DNA of 64,000 nt from Chryseobacterium sp. PMSZPI (GTDB lineage Bacteria > Bacteroidota > Bacteroidia > Flavobacteriales > Weeksellaceae): positions 52,656-116,655 of the forward strand of contig NZ_PIZV01000037.1 in the NCBI RefSeq assembly GCF_002835665.1, written 5' to 3'. The notes beneath the pieces are model-generated. The model was not told where the DNA came from, did no database searches, and saw only the letters and a program-made list of their open reading frames with translations. This document shows positions 34,789-43,130 of this stretch, piece by piece (positions within the stretch are counted from its first letter, which is position 1; every line of letters starts with the position of its first letter). The position numbers were made by a program, and so were the translations under genes.

Positions 34789-36222
34789 TTAATTTTCAAA
34801 TGCATTAAAAACAATATTCTCTCTTATCCATGAATTATCTACTTGGCTAATATCAGGATTAAGTTCAAAGATATGGTCTTTCATTTGGCTGTTGTAATAT
34901 TTGTATACAGGTTTGGCTCCTAATACAGATTGGTTAGGGACATAAAAAATAATTCCTTCGTTTCTTACATTTGCATCAGAAAATTGTAAATAAGGATCAG
35001 TATAATATACATGATCATTTAAGCTTGGTATAAAGTACTTATATACAGCAACAGTATTTGGAGCAGGATAGTTATAACCATAGAATGCTACCTTTTCCTT
35101 TATCCAGGTATTGTCATACGAAGTAACATTTATCTGAGGGTCATATATATGATCATTCATCCCACCACTAAAGTATCTATAAATTGGGATTTTGTCAAGC
35201 GATATTTGTGTTGAATTATTTTGTAAATACTGTGTGATATAATTCTTAACTTGCTCTCTTTTGTTATTATCACTAATGAACTCATATAAAGGGATTAGTC
35301 CTGTATCCCCGAAATCAATTAATACTGCATTTTGTAATGTACAAGTACTTTGCCACTGATTAATATTGAGTTTAACAGGTGTGGTGTTATCAAGAGTAAT
35401 CTCTCCTATTAAAGCTTGTGTACCATCTCCTCCTAGAGATCTATAGTATACTTGTTGGTTGTAATTATATTTTGCTTCGCTAGAGTTGTAGGAATAATCA
35501 ATGTTCGCAGACCATAATTTTGATATAGCATTGGCTGCAAATCCTGCTTCAAGGGCTTCTTTTTTGTTATCACTACGAGTTTGTGTCTTATAAGACATTG
35601 AGAATTTAGCACCAAGGACTGCACTTGCTACAACATGGGTACCATAATAATTTACTAACATTTCTGGTGATAAATTATTGACATCATCTATGAAATTTTG
35701 AGATAAATAATTATTTCTTAGATTTTCATTACTTGAAACAAGTTTAAGCCTTTTTTGTATAATATATTTAGTCGCATTAGCTAGAGACATACTAGCCTTA
35801 TATGCTTCAGAACTATTAAAAGAACTCTTAACTTCAGCCTTAAATAATTTAAATAAATCTGCTGAAAATCCAGCTTTAACAGTTAATTCTTTTGAATATT
35901 CTATTGCATTTGTACCGAAAGTATATTCAAAATTTTCTTCAGTTCCCACTTTAACGTCAAGATGGCCAGGATCTAAGTTGTTGAATTTTTCTGTATCAAT
36001 TACCTGAAGTCTGGTTGCTTCAATATTAGCATATCTTCCGGTGGCATCATATCCGAAACCTAATACATTAAAATTGTTAGTTAAGGCAGCTTTTGCAGCG
36101 GATCTGTTTATTTCTTCTTTACTTTTAAAAACTCCATCTTCAGTTGGTGTAAGAGTCATTTCACTTGAACAACCCACAAACGCGAGGCTAAAAAAAATAG
36201 GAAAAATAAATTTCTTTTTCAT
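34789..36222 (-). CDS. MACPF-domain (perforin-like) lipoprotein 2
   Basis: 477 residues with a lipoprotein signal (FVGC, Cys18). It follows MACPF protein 1 throughout: NVLGFGYDATGRYAN, VIDTEKFN, the signature NYYGTHVVASAVLGAKF (YGTH 193-196), YRSLGGDG and LIDFGDTGLIPLYEF. Three C-terminal repeats (from about 345, 390 and 437) replace HYYTKI with NDHIYD- or KDHIFE-type sequences, so the presumed binding tips differ from protein 1. It is encoded against the glycosyltransferase direction and splits that gene row; a truncated glycosyltransferase tail lies 309 nt upstream of its start. Pore-forming toxin is the likely role; target unknown. Confidence 0.86.
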   Translation of the reverse strand: MKKKFIFPIFFSLAFVGCSSEMTLTPTEDGVFKSKEEINRSAAKAALTNNFNVLGFGYDATGRYANIEATRLQVIDTEKFNNLDPGHLDVKVGTEENFEYTFGTNAIEYSKELTVKAGFSADLFKLFKAEVKSSFNSSEAYKASMSLANATKYIIQKRLKLVSSNENLRNNYLSQNFIDDVNNLSPEMLVNYYGTHVVASAVLGAKFSMSYKTQTRSDNKKEALEAGFAANAISKLWSANIDYSYNSSEAKYNYNQQVYYRSLGGDGTQALIGEITLDNTTPVKLNINQWQSTCTLQNAVLIDFGDTGLIPLYEFISDNNKREQVKNYITQYLQNNSTQISLDKIPIYRYFSGGMNDHIYDPQINVTSYDNTWIKEKVAFYGYNYPAPNTVAVYKYFIPSLNDHVYYTDPYLQFSDANVRNEGIIFYVPNQSVLGAKPVYKYYNSQMKDHIFELNPDISQVDNSWIRENIVFNAFEN

Positions 36223-36241
36223 AAATATTATTTTATTGCGG

Positions 36242-36249
36242 CAAATTTA
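36242..36249 (-). promoter_or_regulatory. -7 box of MACPF gene 2
   Basis: Reads TAAATTTG on the minus strand, 19 nt upstream of the start and followed by CCG as in MACPF gene 1. Confidence 0.5.
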
Positions 36250-36312
36250 AACAATTTATTTAATCTAAATCTCTTGCTTGAGATTTAAAAATGAATACTG
36301 ATAAAATTTTGT

Positions 36313-36392
36313 AAAGACTATAAAATTAAGTGTAGATTTTATAATAAGGAATAGCATAATGATACATCTTTAGACTAATTTTTATAGTCTTT
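36313..36392. repeat. Inverted repeat upstream of MACPF gene 2
   Basis: AAAGACTATAAAA at 36313-36325 pairs perfectly with TTTTATAGTCTTT at 36380-36392, followed by more T. With about 54 nt between the arms it could fold as a terminator for plus-strand readthrough or be an old element end. Confidence 0.4.
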
Positions 36393-36439
36393 TTTTGATT
36401 TTCAAAATGACAATAAATAAAATTACATTTTTTTTATTA

Positions 36440-36447
36440 TATCTTTG
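36440..36447 (+). promoter_or_regulatory. -7 box for the glycosyltransferase pair at 36667 and 37845
   Basis: Reads TATCTTTG. The predicted transcript would run through the glycosyltransferase relic at 36531-36632 before the start at 36667. Confidence 0.4.
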
Positions 36448-36530
36448 CTAGCAACTTTCTTTAAAAGAGCGATAGGATTTTACGAATTATCATTCTTTAT
36501 TTGTTTATTTTAGATAAGTTTGTTAATTAA

Positions 36531-36632
36531 CAATTCTTAAAAAATAAACTCGGTCATCAGGGACATCAGAACATGAAAAAATATGCTCCCGAAGCTATTT
36601 TGGGACAATGGAAGGAGCTGATTACATCCTGA
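36531..36632 (+). pseudogene. 3' remnant of a GT4 glycosyltransferase gene
   Basis: A frame of 33 residues without a proper start, ending in a normal stop. It contains NKLGHQGHQNMKKYAPEAI and then QWKELI. The KLG...APxxIL..W..L pattern aligns without gaps to the C-terminus of the product of 33248 (KLGRNAHYEIENFAPDKI, KWNLLL), about 10 identities in 26. This is the characteristic tail of GT4 enzymes. The upstream 1 kb of the gene is missing and MACPF gene 2 lies there instead. It reads as a deletion or insertion scar. Confidence 0.65.
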
Positions 36633-36666
36633 TAAAGAAAATAATTTAGATTAAACAATAAAAAAC

Positions 36667-37824
36667 TTGAAGAAAAAGATTTTGTATTTTATGCCTGACT
36701 GTCCTACAGAAGGGAAGGCAGGTAATATTACCAGGTGCATACAAATGTTAGAATTTTTGAATGATTCTTCCGAACACAATGAAGTTGATTTCTTATCCAT
36801 CAGTGATTGGGGAACATGGACTCCCACTTCCACAAAGACTTTTCATGACCTATATCCAAATGTTAATCTGATTCTGACCAACAGAAAAATTGACAAGAAA
36901 AAGCACCCGATAAAATCTATTTTTTTCTATAAAATTCCTAACTTTTTACCCAAGCTTTTAAGGGGAATCACCATTGATATCTCAAATCCGTTTTTAAATA
37001 AAAAAGTAACTAAAATCCTTAATGCAAAGAAGTATGATAAAATTATAATCAGTTATGCTTCGTGGAGTAGTTTAGTAGACGGATTAGCATACAAAAGTTA
37101 TTTGATTTTAGATTCACATGATTTTATTACTGCACAATCAAGGAATAAAATCAACAGAATTGGAAAGCTGTTTCAATCTGAAGTGAAAGCAATGAGAAAG
37201 TTCGATGAAATCTGGACCTTTTCAGTAGAAGAGCGGTATATTTTTGAACAGTTTACCGACAGTAAAATTGTACATATTCCGGTATCTTTTCCACAACAGC
37301 CAATGGCCCCTTTAAAGCAGTATTATAAATATGATGTGGTGTATGTGGCCAGTAATAATCCACACAATGTTAATAGTATTCATTGGTTTTTAGAAGAAGT
37401 ACTGCCTCATTTAAAAAATAATATCAACATTCATGTTATTGGAAAAGTAGGTAAGGAAATTAAAAAAGAATATCCCAATGTGACAATCCATGGGATGGTA
37501 GATGATTTGCAGGAATTTTATGACAATGCAAGAATGACAATCTGCCCGATGTTGAGTGGAACAGGTGTTAAAATTAAAGTATTGGAATCTTTAAGCAATA
37601 ATTTACCTGTAGTAACCAATACTCGCGGAGTAGATGGTCTTTCACAGAAAAATGACAATGGTTGTTTGGTGACAGATGATGCAAAAGAATTTGCAGAGTA
37701 CATTGAATTGCTTTTGAAAAATGATGAGTTTTATAATCGCCTAAAGCACAAATCTCATGAATTTATTAAAAACAATCATAGCCTTGAAAAAGAAATCGTT
37801 TTCTTTAAAAACAAATTTTCTTAA
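36667..37824 (+). CDS. Glycosyltransferase, GT4-like (TTG start)
   Basis: 385 residues if started at TTG 36667 (reading MKKKILYFMPDCPTEGKAGN); the next in-frame ATG at 36691 would remove eight residues of the first beta strand. The N-terminal half resembles sugar-transferase Rossmann folds. The C-terminal half has YDVVYVASNNPHNVNSIHW and GTGVKIKVLESLSNNLPVV, as in GT4/PF13692-type enzymes. It is followed 20 nt later by another GT4 gene. Likely assembles the same surface glycan as the enzymes at 32-34 kb. Confidence 0.85.
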   Translation: MKKKILYFMPDCPTEGKAGNITRCIQMLEFLNDSSEHNEVDFLSISDWGTWTPTSTKTFHDLYPNVNLILTNRKIDKKKHPIKSIFFYKIPNFLPKLLRGITIDISNPFLNKKVTKILNAKKYDKIIISYASWSSLVDGLAYKSYLILDSHDFITAQSRNKINRIGKLFQSEVKAMRKFDEIWTFSVEERYIFEQFTDSKIVHIPVSFPQQPMAPLKQYYKYDVVYVASNNPHNVNSIHWFLEEVLPHLKNNINIHVIGKVGKEIKKEYPNVTIHGMVDDLQEFYDNARMTICPMLSGTGVKIKVLESLSNNLPVVTNTRGVDGLSQKNDNGCLVTDDAKEFAEYIELLLKNDEFYNRLKHKSHEFIKNNHSLEKEIVFFKNKFS

Positions 37825-37844
37825 AAATTTTCCGTTATTGTTAT

Positions 37845-38927
37845 ATGGCAAAAATATTAATTGATCTTGAACGTCTCAGATATCCCAACTCAGGAATTGC
37901 AAATGTTTTTCGAAATCTGGCTAAAGGCTTACAGGAGAATAATTCTAAATTTGAAATATCTTATTTCGGAGATAAGGAGCAGCTTGAAAAATGTAGTCTT
38001 AAACTCAACTATATTTCATGGAGTAAAACACACCGTTTTTACGAACGGTTCAGCAGTAAATTTGACCTGATTCATGTGAGTCATCAGCTTTCTTCATACT
38101 TCCATAGAAATTATAAGAATACAATTAAAATTGTGACTCTTCATGACCTGAACTTTTTACACGAAAACCTAAGTGAGTCTAAAAAGGCAAAAATGATGGG
38201 TAAAGTGAGAGACAATGTGAAAAATGCGGATTATATTGTCTGTATTTCAGACTATGCACGCCAAAATTTTATTCAAAATAAGGCTCTTTTTTCCCTTCAT
38301 AAGCTTAAAGATATTGTCGTTATCCATAACGGGATTCAACTTCCCGAAAACAGGGAGTATCATTTGGGAAAATATAGTTTTTTAAAAGACAAAAAATATA
38401 TACTGAATATCGGAGTCCTTTTCAATAAAAAGAATCAGTTGACTTTGGTTGAAATGTTACCCCATATTGAAGATGATTTGGTTCTTATTGCTTCGGATGA
38501 AAAGCAACCTTATGCAGATGAAGTTCGGGCAAGAATTAAAGAGTTGAATCTTGAACATAGAGTTCACTTCCTGAAAAATCTTTCAGAAGAAGAAAAATAT
38601 GCTGTTATTCAACATTCTGATGCCATGTGTCATCCTTCCATTGCAGAAGGCTTTGGAATACCACCTATTGAAGCCATGGCTTTTGGAAAACCTGTTTTTC
38701 TTTCAAAGTACACAAGCCTTCCGGAGATCGGAGGGGATCATGCATTCTACTTTGATGGTTTTGACCCTAAAGAAATGGCTGATGTATTTAAAGAGAAAAT
38801 GACCTTATACAATGATCATAAAGAAGAGATGATTAAAGAAATAAAAAATTGGACAAAACAGTATAGCTATACCGAAATGTCCAATAATTATCTTAGGTTT
38901 TATGAAAAAGTTCTTGGAAGAAATTAA
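37845..38927 (+). CDS. Glycosyltransferase family 4, mannosyltransferase-like
   Basis: 360 residues. The N-terminus has [19 protein letters not shown], and the middle has [14 protein letters not shown] and [11 protein letters not shown]. The EX7E motif is in [17 protein letters not shown] (Glu268, Glu276), followed by [13 protein letters not shown]. This pattern is typical of mannosyl- or rhamnosyl-type GT4 enzymes of LPS assembly; the donor is not certain. Last gene of the glycosyltransferase row; its end overlaps the convergent rocD by 4 nt. Confidence 0.9.
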   Translation: MAKILIDLERLRYPNSGIANVFRNLAKGLQENNSKFEISYFGDKEQLEKCSLKLNYISWSKTHRFYERFSSKFDLIHVSHQLSSYFHRNYKNTIKIVTLHDLNFLHENLSESKKAKMMGKVRDNVKNADYIVCISDYARQNFIQNKALFSLHKLKDIVVIHNGIQLPENREYHLGKYSFLKDKKYILNIGVLFNKKNQLTLVEMLPHIEDDLVLIASDEKQPYADEVRARIKELNLEHRVHFLKNLSEEEKYAVIQHSDAMCHPSIAEGFGIPPIEAMAFGKPVFLSKYTSLPEIGGDHAFYFDGFDPKEMADVFKEKMTLYNDHKEEMIKEIKNWTKQYSYTEMSNNYLRFYEKVLGRN

Positions 38928-40174
38928 TTCTTATATTCCAGGAATGTTTTTTCAATAATTTTTACACAATCAAGAAGTTGTTCCTCAGTGATTACCAACG
39001 GTGGTGCCAGTCTGATGATGTTACCATGCGTTGGTTTAGCCAATAATCCATTTTCTTTAAGTTGTAAACAAAGGTTCCATGCAGTAGAACTTTCAGGCGT
39101 ATCGTTGATGAGGATGGCGTTTAAAAGGCCTTTTCCTCTTACTTTAGTGATAAGGTCTGTTTTCGCCATTAATTTTTCTACCTCTGCTCTGAAAATTTGT
39201 CCAAGCTCTTCGGCTCTTTCAGATAACTTTTCATCAGCGACAACATCTAAAGCAGCTACTGCTACAGCGCACGCTATTGGGTTTCCTCCAAAAGTAGAAC
39301 CATGTTGTCCAGGTTTAATCACATTCATGATAGCATCATTAGCCAATACTGCAGATACTGGATACATTCCCCCTGAAAGTGCTTTCCCAAGGATTAAAAT
39401 ATCCGGTTGTACATCTTCGTGATGACATGCAATCAGCTTTCCTGTTCTTGCAATACCTGTTTGTACTTCATCAGCAATAAAAAGGACATTATGTTTTTTA
39501 CAAAGTTCAAAAGCTTTTTTCAGGAAGTTTTCGTCCGGTACATATACTCCGGCTTCCCCTTGAATAGGCTCTACCAAAAATGCTGCAATATTAGCTGCAT
39601 CTTTGCTTAAAACATCATCTAATGCTGCAACATCGTTGTAAGGAATCTTGATGAATCCAGGGGTGAAAGGTCCATAATTCTGATTGGCATCCGGATCATT
39701 AGAGAAAGAAACAATAGTAGTAGTTCTTCCATGGAAGTTATTTTCGCAAACAATAATTTTAGCTGCGTTTTCAGAAATACCTTTTACTTCGTAGCTCCAT
39801 TTTCTAGCCAGTTTTACAGCAGTTTCTACCGCTTCAGCTCCAGAATTCATGGGTAAAACTTTATCAAATCCGAAAAGAGACGTGATTTTTTGTTCGTACT
39901 CTCCTAATTTAGAATTATAAAATGCTCTTGACGTTAAAGCCAGCTTTTGAGCCTGTTCTACCAATGCTCCTACAATTTTAGGGTGAGAGTGTCCTTGGTT
40001 TACAGCAGAATATGCTGAAAGAAAGTCATAATACTTTTTGCCTTCTACATCCCAAACAAAAACACCTTCTCCACGATCCAGAACTACTGGAAGAGGGTGA
40101 TAATTATGCGCTCCATGTTTGTCTTCAAGGTCAATAAAATACTGTGAGTTTTTTGTTTTTTCTGCTGTTGACAT
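38924..40174 (-). CDS. rocD: Ornithine aminotransferase
   Basis: 416 residues. PLP enzyme that moves the delta-amino group of ornithine to 2-oxoglutarate, giving glutamate semialdehyde for proline and arginine metabolism. Seen are [32 protein letters not shown], the FIADEVQTG aspartate and the Schiff-base lysine in [12 protein letters not shown] (Lys264). Monocistronic, with a -7 box at 40190-40197. It marks the conserved edge of the glycan/MACPF island. Confidence 0.94.
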   Translation of the reverse strand: MSTAEKTKNSQYFIDLEDKHGAHNYHPLPVVLDRGEGVFVWDVEGKKYYDFLSAYSAVNQGHSHPKIVGALVEQAQKLALTSRAFYNSKLGEYEQKITSLFGFDKVLPMNSGAEAVETAVKLARKWSYEVKGISENAAKIIVCENNFHGRTTTIVSFSNDPDANQNYGPFTPGFIKIPYNDVAALDDVLSKDAANIAAFLVEPIQGEAGVYVPDENFLKKAFELCKKHNVLFIADEVQTGIARTGKLIACHHEDVQPDILILGKALSGGMYPVSAVLANDAIMNVIKPGQHGSTFGGNPIACAVAVAALDVVADEKLSERAEELGQIFRAEVEKLMAKTDLITKVRGKGLLNAILINDTPESSTAWNLCLQLKENGLLAKPTHGNIIRLAPPLVITEEQLLDCVKIIEKTFLEYKN

Positions 40175-40189
40175 ATTGTTGGTTTTTCA

Positions 40190-40197
40190 CAAATTTA
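40190..40197 (-). promoter_or_regulatory. -7 box of rocD
   Basis: Reads TAAATTTG on the minus strand, 16 nt upstream of the start. Confidence 0.5.
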
Positions 40198-40409
40198 CGC
40201 AATATTAATGAGATCGATCAACAAAAATGGAGTACAGTATATGCTTATAATTGAAGTGTATTTTAAGGGTAAAGTAGTCTGTATTGGAAAATATTTTCTT
40301 AACAGATAAACAGTTTGCAGGTTTTCTATCTTTAATATTAGGAAAGTTATTATGAACAACATTTTTTTATTTTTATGTATTCTTAAGGGCAAGGCATATT
40401 TTAATGTTC

Positions 40410-40961
40410 TTATAAATAATAAGCAAAAAATTCCCTGAAAATCGAATAGAAGTCTCTTATTTCAAAATAGATAGGACTTGAACTATCAATGTTTTTGAAA
40501 TGATGCCCCCTGAATAGTTTTTTGATTCTGGTTTGATGATAGTATTGTGACACGGAAATGACACTGCTATATTTTAGGCTGTCAGCTATTTTTATAGTAT
40601 TGATGACGGTCTTCTCAGTGTTGTCCCCAAAGTTATCTACAAGAATTTTATTGGACGAAATTTTATTTTTTATCAGATAGTTTTTCATTTCTGTGCCTTC
40701 CCAGTAACCTTCTTTGCCAAGTCCCCCGCTTACCAGAATATCTTTGATTTGTTTTTTCTGATAAAGCTCAATACTTTTATCAAGTCTTGCTTTTAATCGT
40801 GGAGAAAGGGTTCCATCTTCATTTACTTTATTCCCAAAGACTACAGCGAGATCTGCTTTTTGTTTAGAATTTGTAAATCCATCATAAGTAATATATAAAG
40901 AATGAATAATAAACCAGGAGAGACTTGCAATGAGAATGTATTTGATGATAATTTTCAGCAT
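40410..40961 (-). CDS. YdcF/SanA-family (DUF218) membrane protein
   Basis: 183 residues with one N-terminal membrane segment (about 4-23). The DUF218 pattern is clear: ADLAVVFGNKVNEDGTLSPR, then ILVSGGLGKEGYWEGTEMKN, NTEKTVINTIKIADS and VISVSQYYHQTRIKKLF. Relatives (SanA, ElyC, YdcF) affect envelope integrity or vancomycin exclusion; the exact reaction is unsettled. Stands alone between rocD and the monooxygenase gene. No TAnnTTTG box was found. Confidence 0.85.
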   Translation of the reverse strand: MLKIIIKYILIASLSWFIIHSLYITYDGFTNSKQKADLAVVFGNKVNEDGTLSPRLKARLDKSIELYQKKQIKDILVSGGLGKEGYWEGTEMKNYLIKNKISSNKILVDNFGDNTEKTVINTIKIADSLKYSSVISVSQYYHQTRIKKLFRGHHFKNIDSSSPIYFEIRDFYSIFREFFAYYL

Positions 40962-41196
40962 ATTTTTATTTATCTGTTCAAGAATCTATTTTAAATGAAA
41001 AAAGACAAAAAATTCGTTTATAAATGGTAATATTGGATTTTGCATTTAGTCTTTTCAAAAAGAATAAACATATAGAGCCAAAAGATATTTCTTGGTCAAA
41101 GATATAAAATTGATAGAAGAATAATTAAAACATGCAATGATTGGGAAGAGGAGAAACTTTATTTTTATCTTCAACCATATAAATTATAAGTTACTT
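40962..41196. other. Intergenic region with short unsupported frames
   Basis: A 27-codon frame from 41024 (containing KKNKHIEPKDISWSK) runs into a different frame ending YFYLQPYKL near 41191. The two could be one decayed, frameshifted small gene, but nothing else supports that. Confidence 0.2.
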
Positions 41197-42318
41197 CTAG
41201 TATGAAATATCAAACACTTTTTCCATTTGCTTTTCGTTGACAGAACTTGGTGTTGCCTTCAGTAAAGTATTGCGAAGCCAAATTGCCAAACTGTTTTCAT
41301 AATGAGAAACTTTACCAATGGATGAACTCGTGTTGACAATATAATGTGCTTTTTTCATGCGCAACTTTTCGTATTGTTTGAATGCTTCGTCCACACTTAT
41401 TCCTTCACCCAAAAGCTTTCCAAGAATGTAGGCGTCTTCAATAGCCTGGCAAGCCCCTTGTCCCATATTAGGAGTTGTTGCATGCGCTGCATCACCAATC
41501 AAACAAACGCGATCTTTTTGCCATTGATAAATGGGTTCCAAATCGATAATGTCGTTGACAAATATTTTTTCTTTGGGAGTTTCGGAAATCATCCTTGGAA
41601 CTTCGGGGTTAAAGTCGGCAAAAAGTTCAGCAAGATGATACGGATTTTTAACCAATTTCTCGTTAACCACGGCGTACCAATAGACTTTTTGGTCGTTAAT
41701 TCTCACGAAGCCAAAGCGCCGGCCTTTTCCCCAAGCCTCACAGGCTTGATGATTGTATTTCGCTGTCCAATCGAATTCGCTAACACCACGCCAGCATTGT
41801 TGTTTGGAAGATCTTAGTTTTCCAATGTTTAAAACTTGATGTCGCACTACCGATTTAATTCCATCTGCTCCAATAACAGCGTCTGCATTGGCAAAAGTTC
41901 CATCTTCAAAAGTGAGTTGATAGCTGTTTGCTTGTTCGATTTTGGATAAACGTTTGGAAAGTTTAATATTTTCAAAACCAATTTCCTCCGCTAAAATCAT
42001 TTGCAAATCGCCACGATGAATGGCAATATTGTGTACCCCGTATTTACGCTCAAATTTATTCAATTGTAGATCCGACAAGGTTTTGAGTTGCGGATCAGTA
42101 ATTTTAATAGTTGAAATCTTGTGACCTGCTTCTTCAATTTTGTGCCGAATGCCAAGTTTATCAAAAACCTGCATTGCATTATTGGCCATGATGATTCCGG
42201 CACCGACAGGTTTTATCTCGGGAGCACTTTCGTAAATGGTAACGTCCAGGTTATTTTTTAGTAGAGCTAAAGCTGTTGTCAAGCCACCAATACCGCCACC
42301 AATAATTGCTATTTTCAT
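41197..42318 (-). CDS. FAD-dependent monooxygenase
   Basis: 373 residues. Group A flavoprotein hydroxylase (PF01494-like). FAD-binding IIGGGIGGLTTALALL is at the N-terminus, the DG motif is in VIGADGIKSVVRH, and the GD motif is in CLIGDAAHATTPNMGQGACQ with AIEDAYILGKLL. Substrate unknown. Codons look somewhat richer in G and C than in the neighbours, an impression only. It lies 72 bp downstream of a Crp-type regulator gene on the same strand and has its own -7 box, with an ACTTAAGT palindrome just upstream. Confidence 0.9.
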   Translation of the reverse strand: MKIAIIGGGIGGLTTALALLKNNLDVTIYESAPEIKPVGAGIIMANNAMQVFDKLGIRHKIEEAGHKISTIKITDPQLKTLSDLQLNKFERKYGVHNIAIHRGDLQMILAEEIGFENIKLSKRLSKIEQANSYQLTFEDGTFANADAVIGADGIKSVVRHQVLNIGKLRSSKQQCWRGVSEFDWTAKYNHQACEAWGKGRRFGFVRINDQKVYWYAVVNEKLVKNPYHLAELFADFNPEVPRMISETPKEKIFVNDIIDLEPIYQWQKDRVCLIGDAAHATTPNMGQGACQAIEDAYILGKLLGEGISVDEAFKQYEKLRMKKAHYIVNTSSSIGKVSHYENSLAIWLRNTLLKATPSSVNEKQMEKVFDISY

Positions 42319-42338
42319 TATGATTACATTTTATGAGA

Positions 42339-42346
42339 CAAAATTA
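42339..42346 (-). promoter_or_regulatory. -7 box of the monooxygenase gene
   Basis: Reads TAATTTTG on the minus strand, 20 nt upstream of the start. Confidence 0.45.
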
Positions 42347-42369
42347 ATGGTCAGAAAAACCAAAAACGT

Positions 42370-42384
42370 TCACTTAAGTTAATT
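42370..42384. promoter_or_regulatory. Candidate regulator site upstream of the monooxygenase gene
   Basis: TTCACTTAAGTTAA contains the perfect 8-bp palindrome ACTTAAGT. It lies just upstream of where the -33 element should be, a usual place for a Crp-type activator. Binding by the adjacent regulator is inference. Confidence 0.3.
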
Positions 42385-42390
42385 TCGGAA

Positions 42391-42963
42391 TTAATAAATT
42401 CTTTTTCGGATTCTGCTCAACGACTGTGGTGTAATTCCTAAGTAAGATGAAATATATTTCTGCGGAATTTTGTTCAGAATTTCAGGGGATTTTTTCAAAA
42501 GATTGAGATAACGTTCTTCTGGTGTATAAAAAAATAATTCGTCTAGCCTTTGTTTTGCATCCAAAAAAGCTAAATCGGATATATGTTTTGCGATTCCAAG
42601 CCAAAAAATATCTTTCTGAATTAAAGCGTCAATATCTTTTTTATCGAAGTATAAAACCTCCGTTTTCAGAAGAGTTTGTATAACCGCCATTGATTTTTTT
42701 CCGGTGATATAGCTCGCATAATCGCCAATGACATCATTGTTCACCTGCAAAAGATAACTGATATCTTCACCTTTTTCATTGATATAATAAATCCGGACAG
42801 CGCCGTTCAAAATGAATCCCAAACGGTCAAAAACTCCATTTTTAGGTTCTATTATTTGGTTTTTATCGTAATTCATCATGTAGCAAGCTTCCAAAAACTC
42901 CTCTGTACGCTCCCTTGAAATCTGAAAGGTTTCTGCTAATCTCTCCTTTATTGCTGATGTCAT
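42391..42963 (-). CDS. Crp/Fnr-family transcriptional regulator
   Basis: 190 residues. The cyclic-nucleotide-binding-like beta roll spans about 15-115 (GFILNGAVRIYYINEKGED, DVIGDYASYITG). The C-terminal helix-turn-helix has IPQKYISSYLGITPQSLSRIRK. No cluster-binding cysteines are seen, so this is not a classical Fnr. Such single-gene regulators in Bacteroidota often control an adjacent oxidoreductase; here the monooxygenase gene follows by 72 bp. A -7 box lies at 43018-43025. Confidence 0.88.
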   Translation of the reverse strand: MTSAIKERLAETFQISRERTEEFLEACYMMNYDKNQIIEPKNGVFDRLGFILNGAVRIYYINEKGEDISYLLQVNNDVIGDYASYITGKKSMAVIQTLLKTEVLYFDKKDIDALIQKDIFWLGIAKHISDLAFLDAKQRLDELFFYTPEERYLNLLKKSPEILNKIPQKYISSYLGITPQSLSRIRKRIY

Positions 42964-43017
42964 CGCTTCTATGATAATTTTGAGTTATACTACAACAAAT
43001 TTTATCTTTTGTCATTA

Positions 43018-43025
43018 CAAAAATA
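43018..43025 (-). promoter_or_regulatory. -7 box of the Crp-type regulator gene
   Basis: Reads TATTTTTG on the minus strand; leader of about 48 nt. Confidence 0.45.
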
Positions 43026-43084
43026 ACTTTCCCTGTTTTTATAAGATAAGATTAACCCTTAAAAAGAGACAGAGTATAAAACTA

Positions 43085-43115
43085 AAGAAGGCGCCTTTTT
43101 AGACGCCTTCTTTTA
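43085..43115 (-). terminator. accB-accC terminator
   Basis: AAAGAAGGCG and CGCCTTCTTT form a 10-bp stem 16 nt after the accC stop. Confidence 0.85.
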
Positions 43116-43130
43116 TATGAATGATAATTT

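Noticed and set aside
40195..40392. 65-codon minus-strand frame next to rocD
   Set aside because: AT-rich random-looking translation overlapping the rocD promoter; no supporting features.
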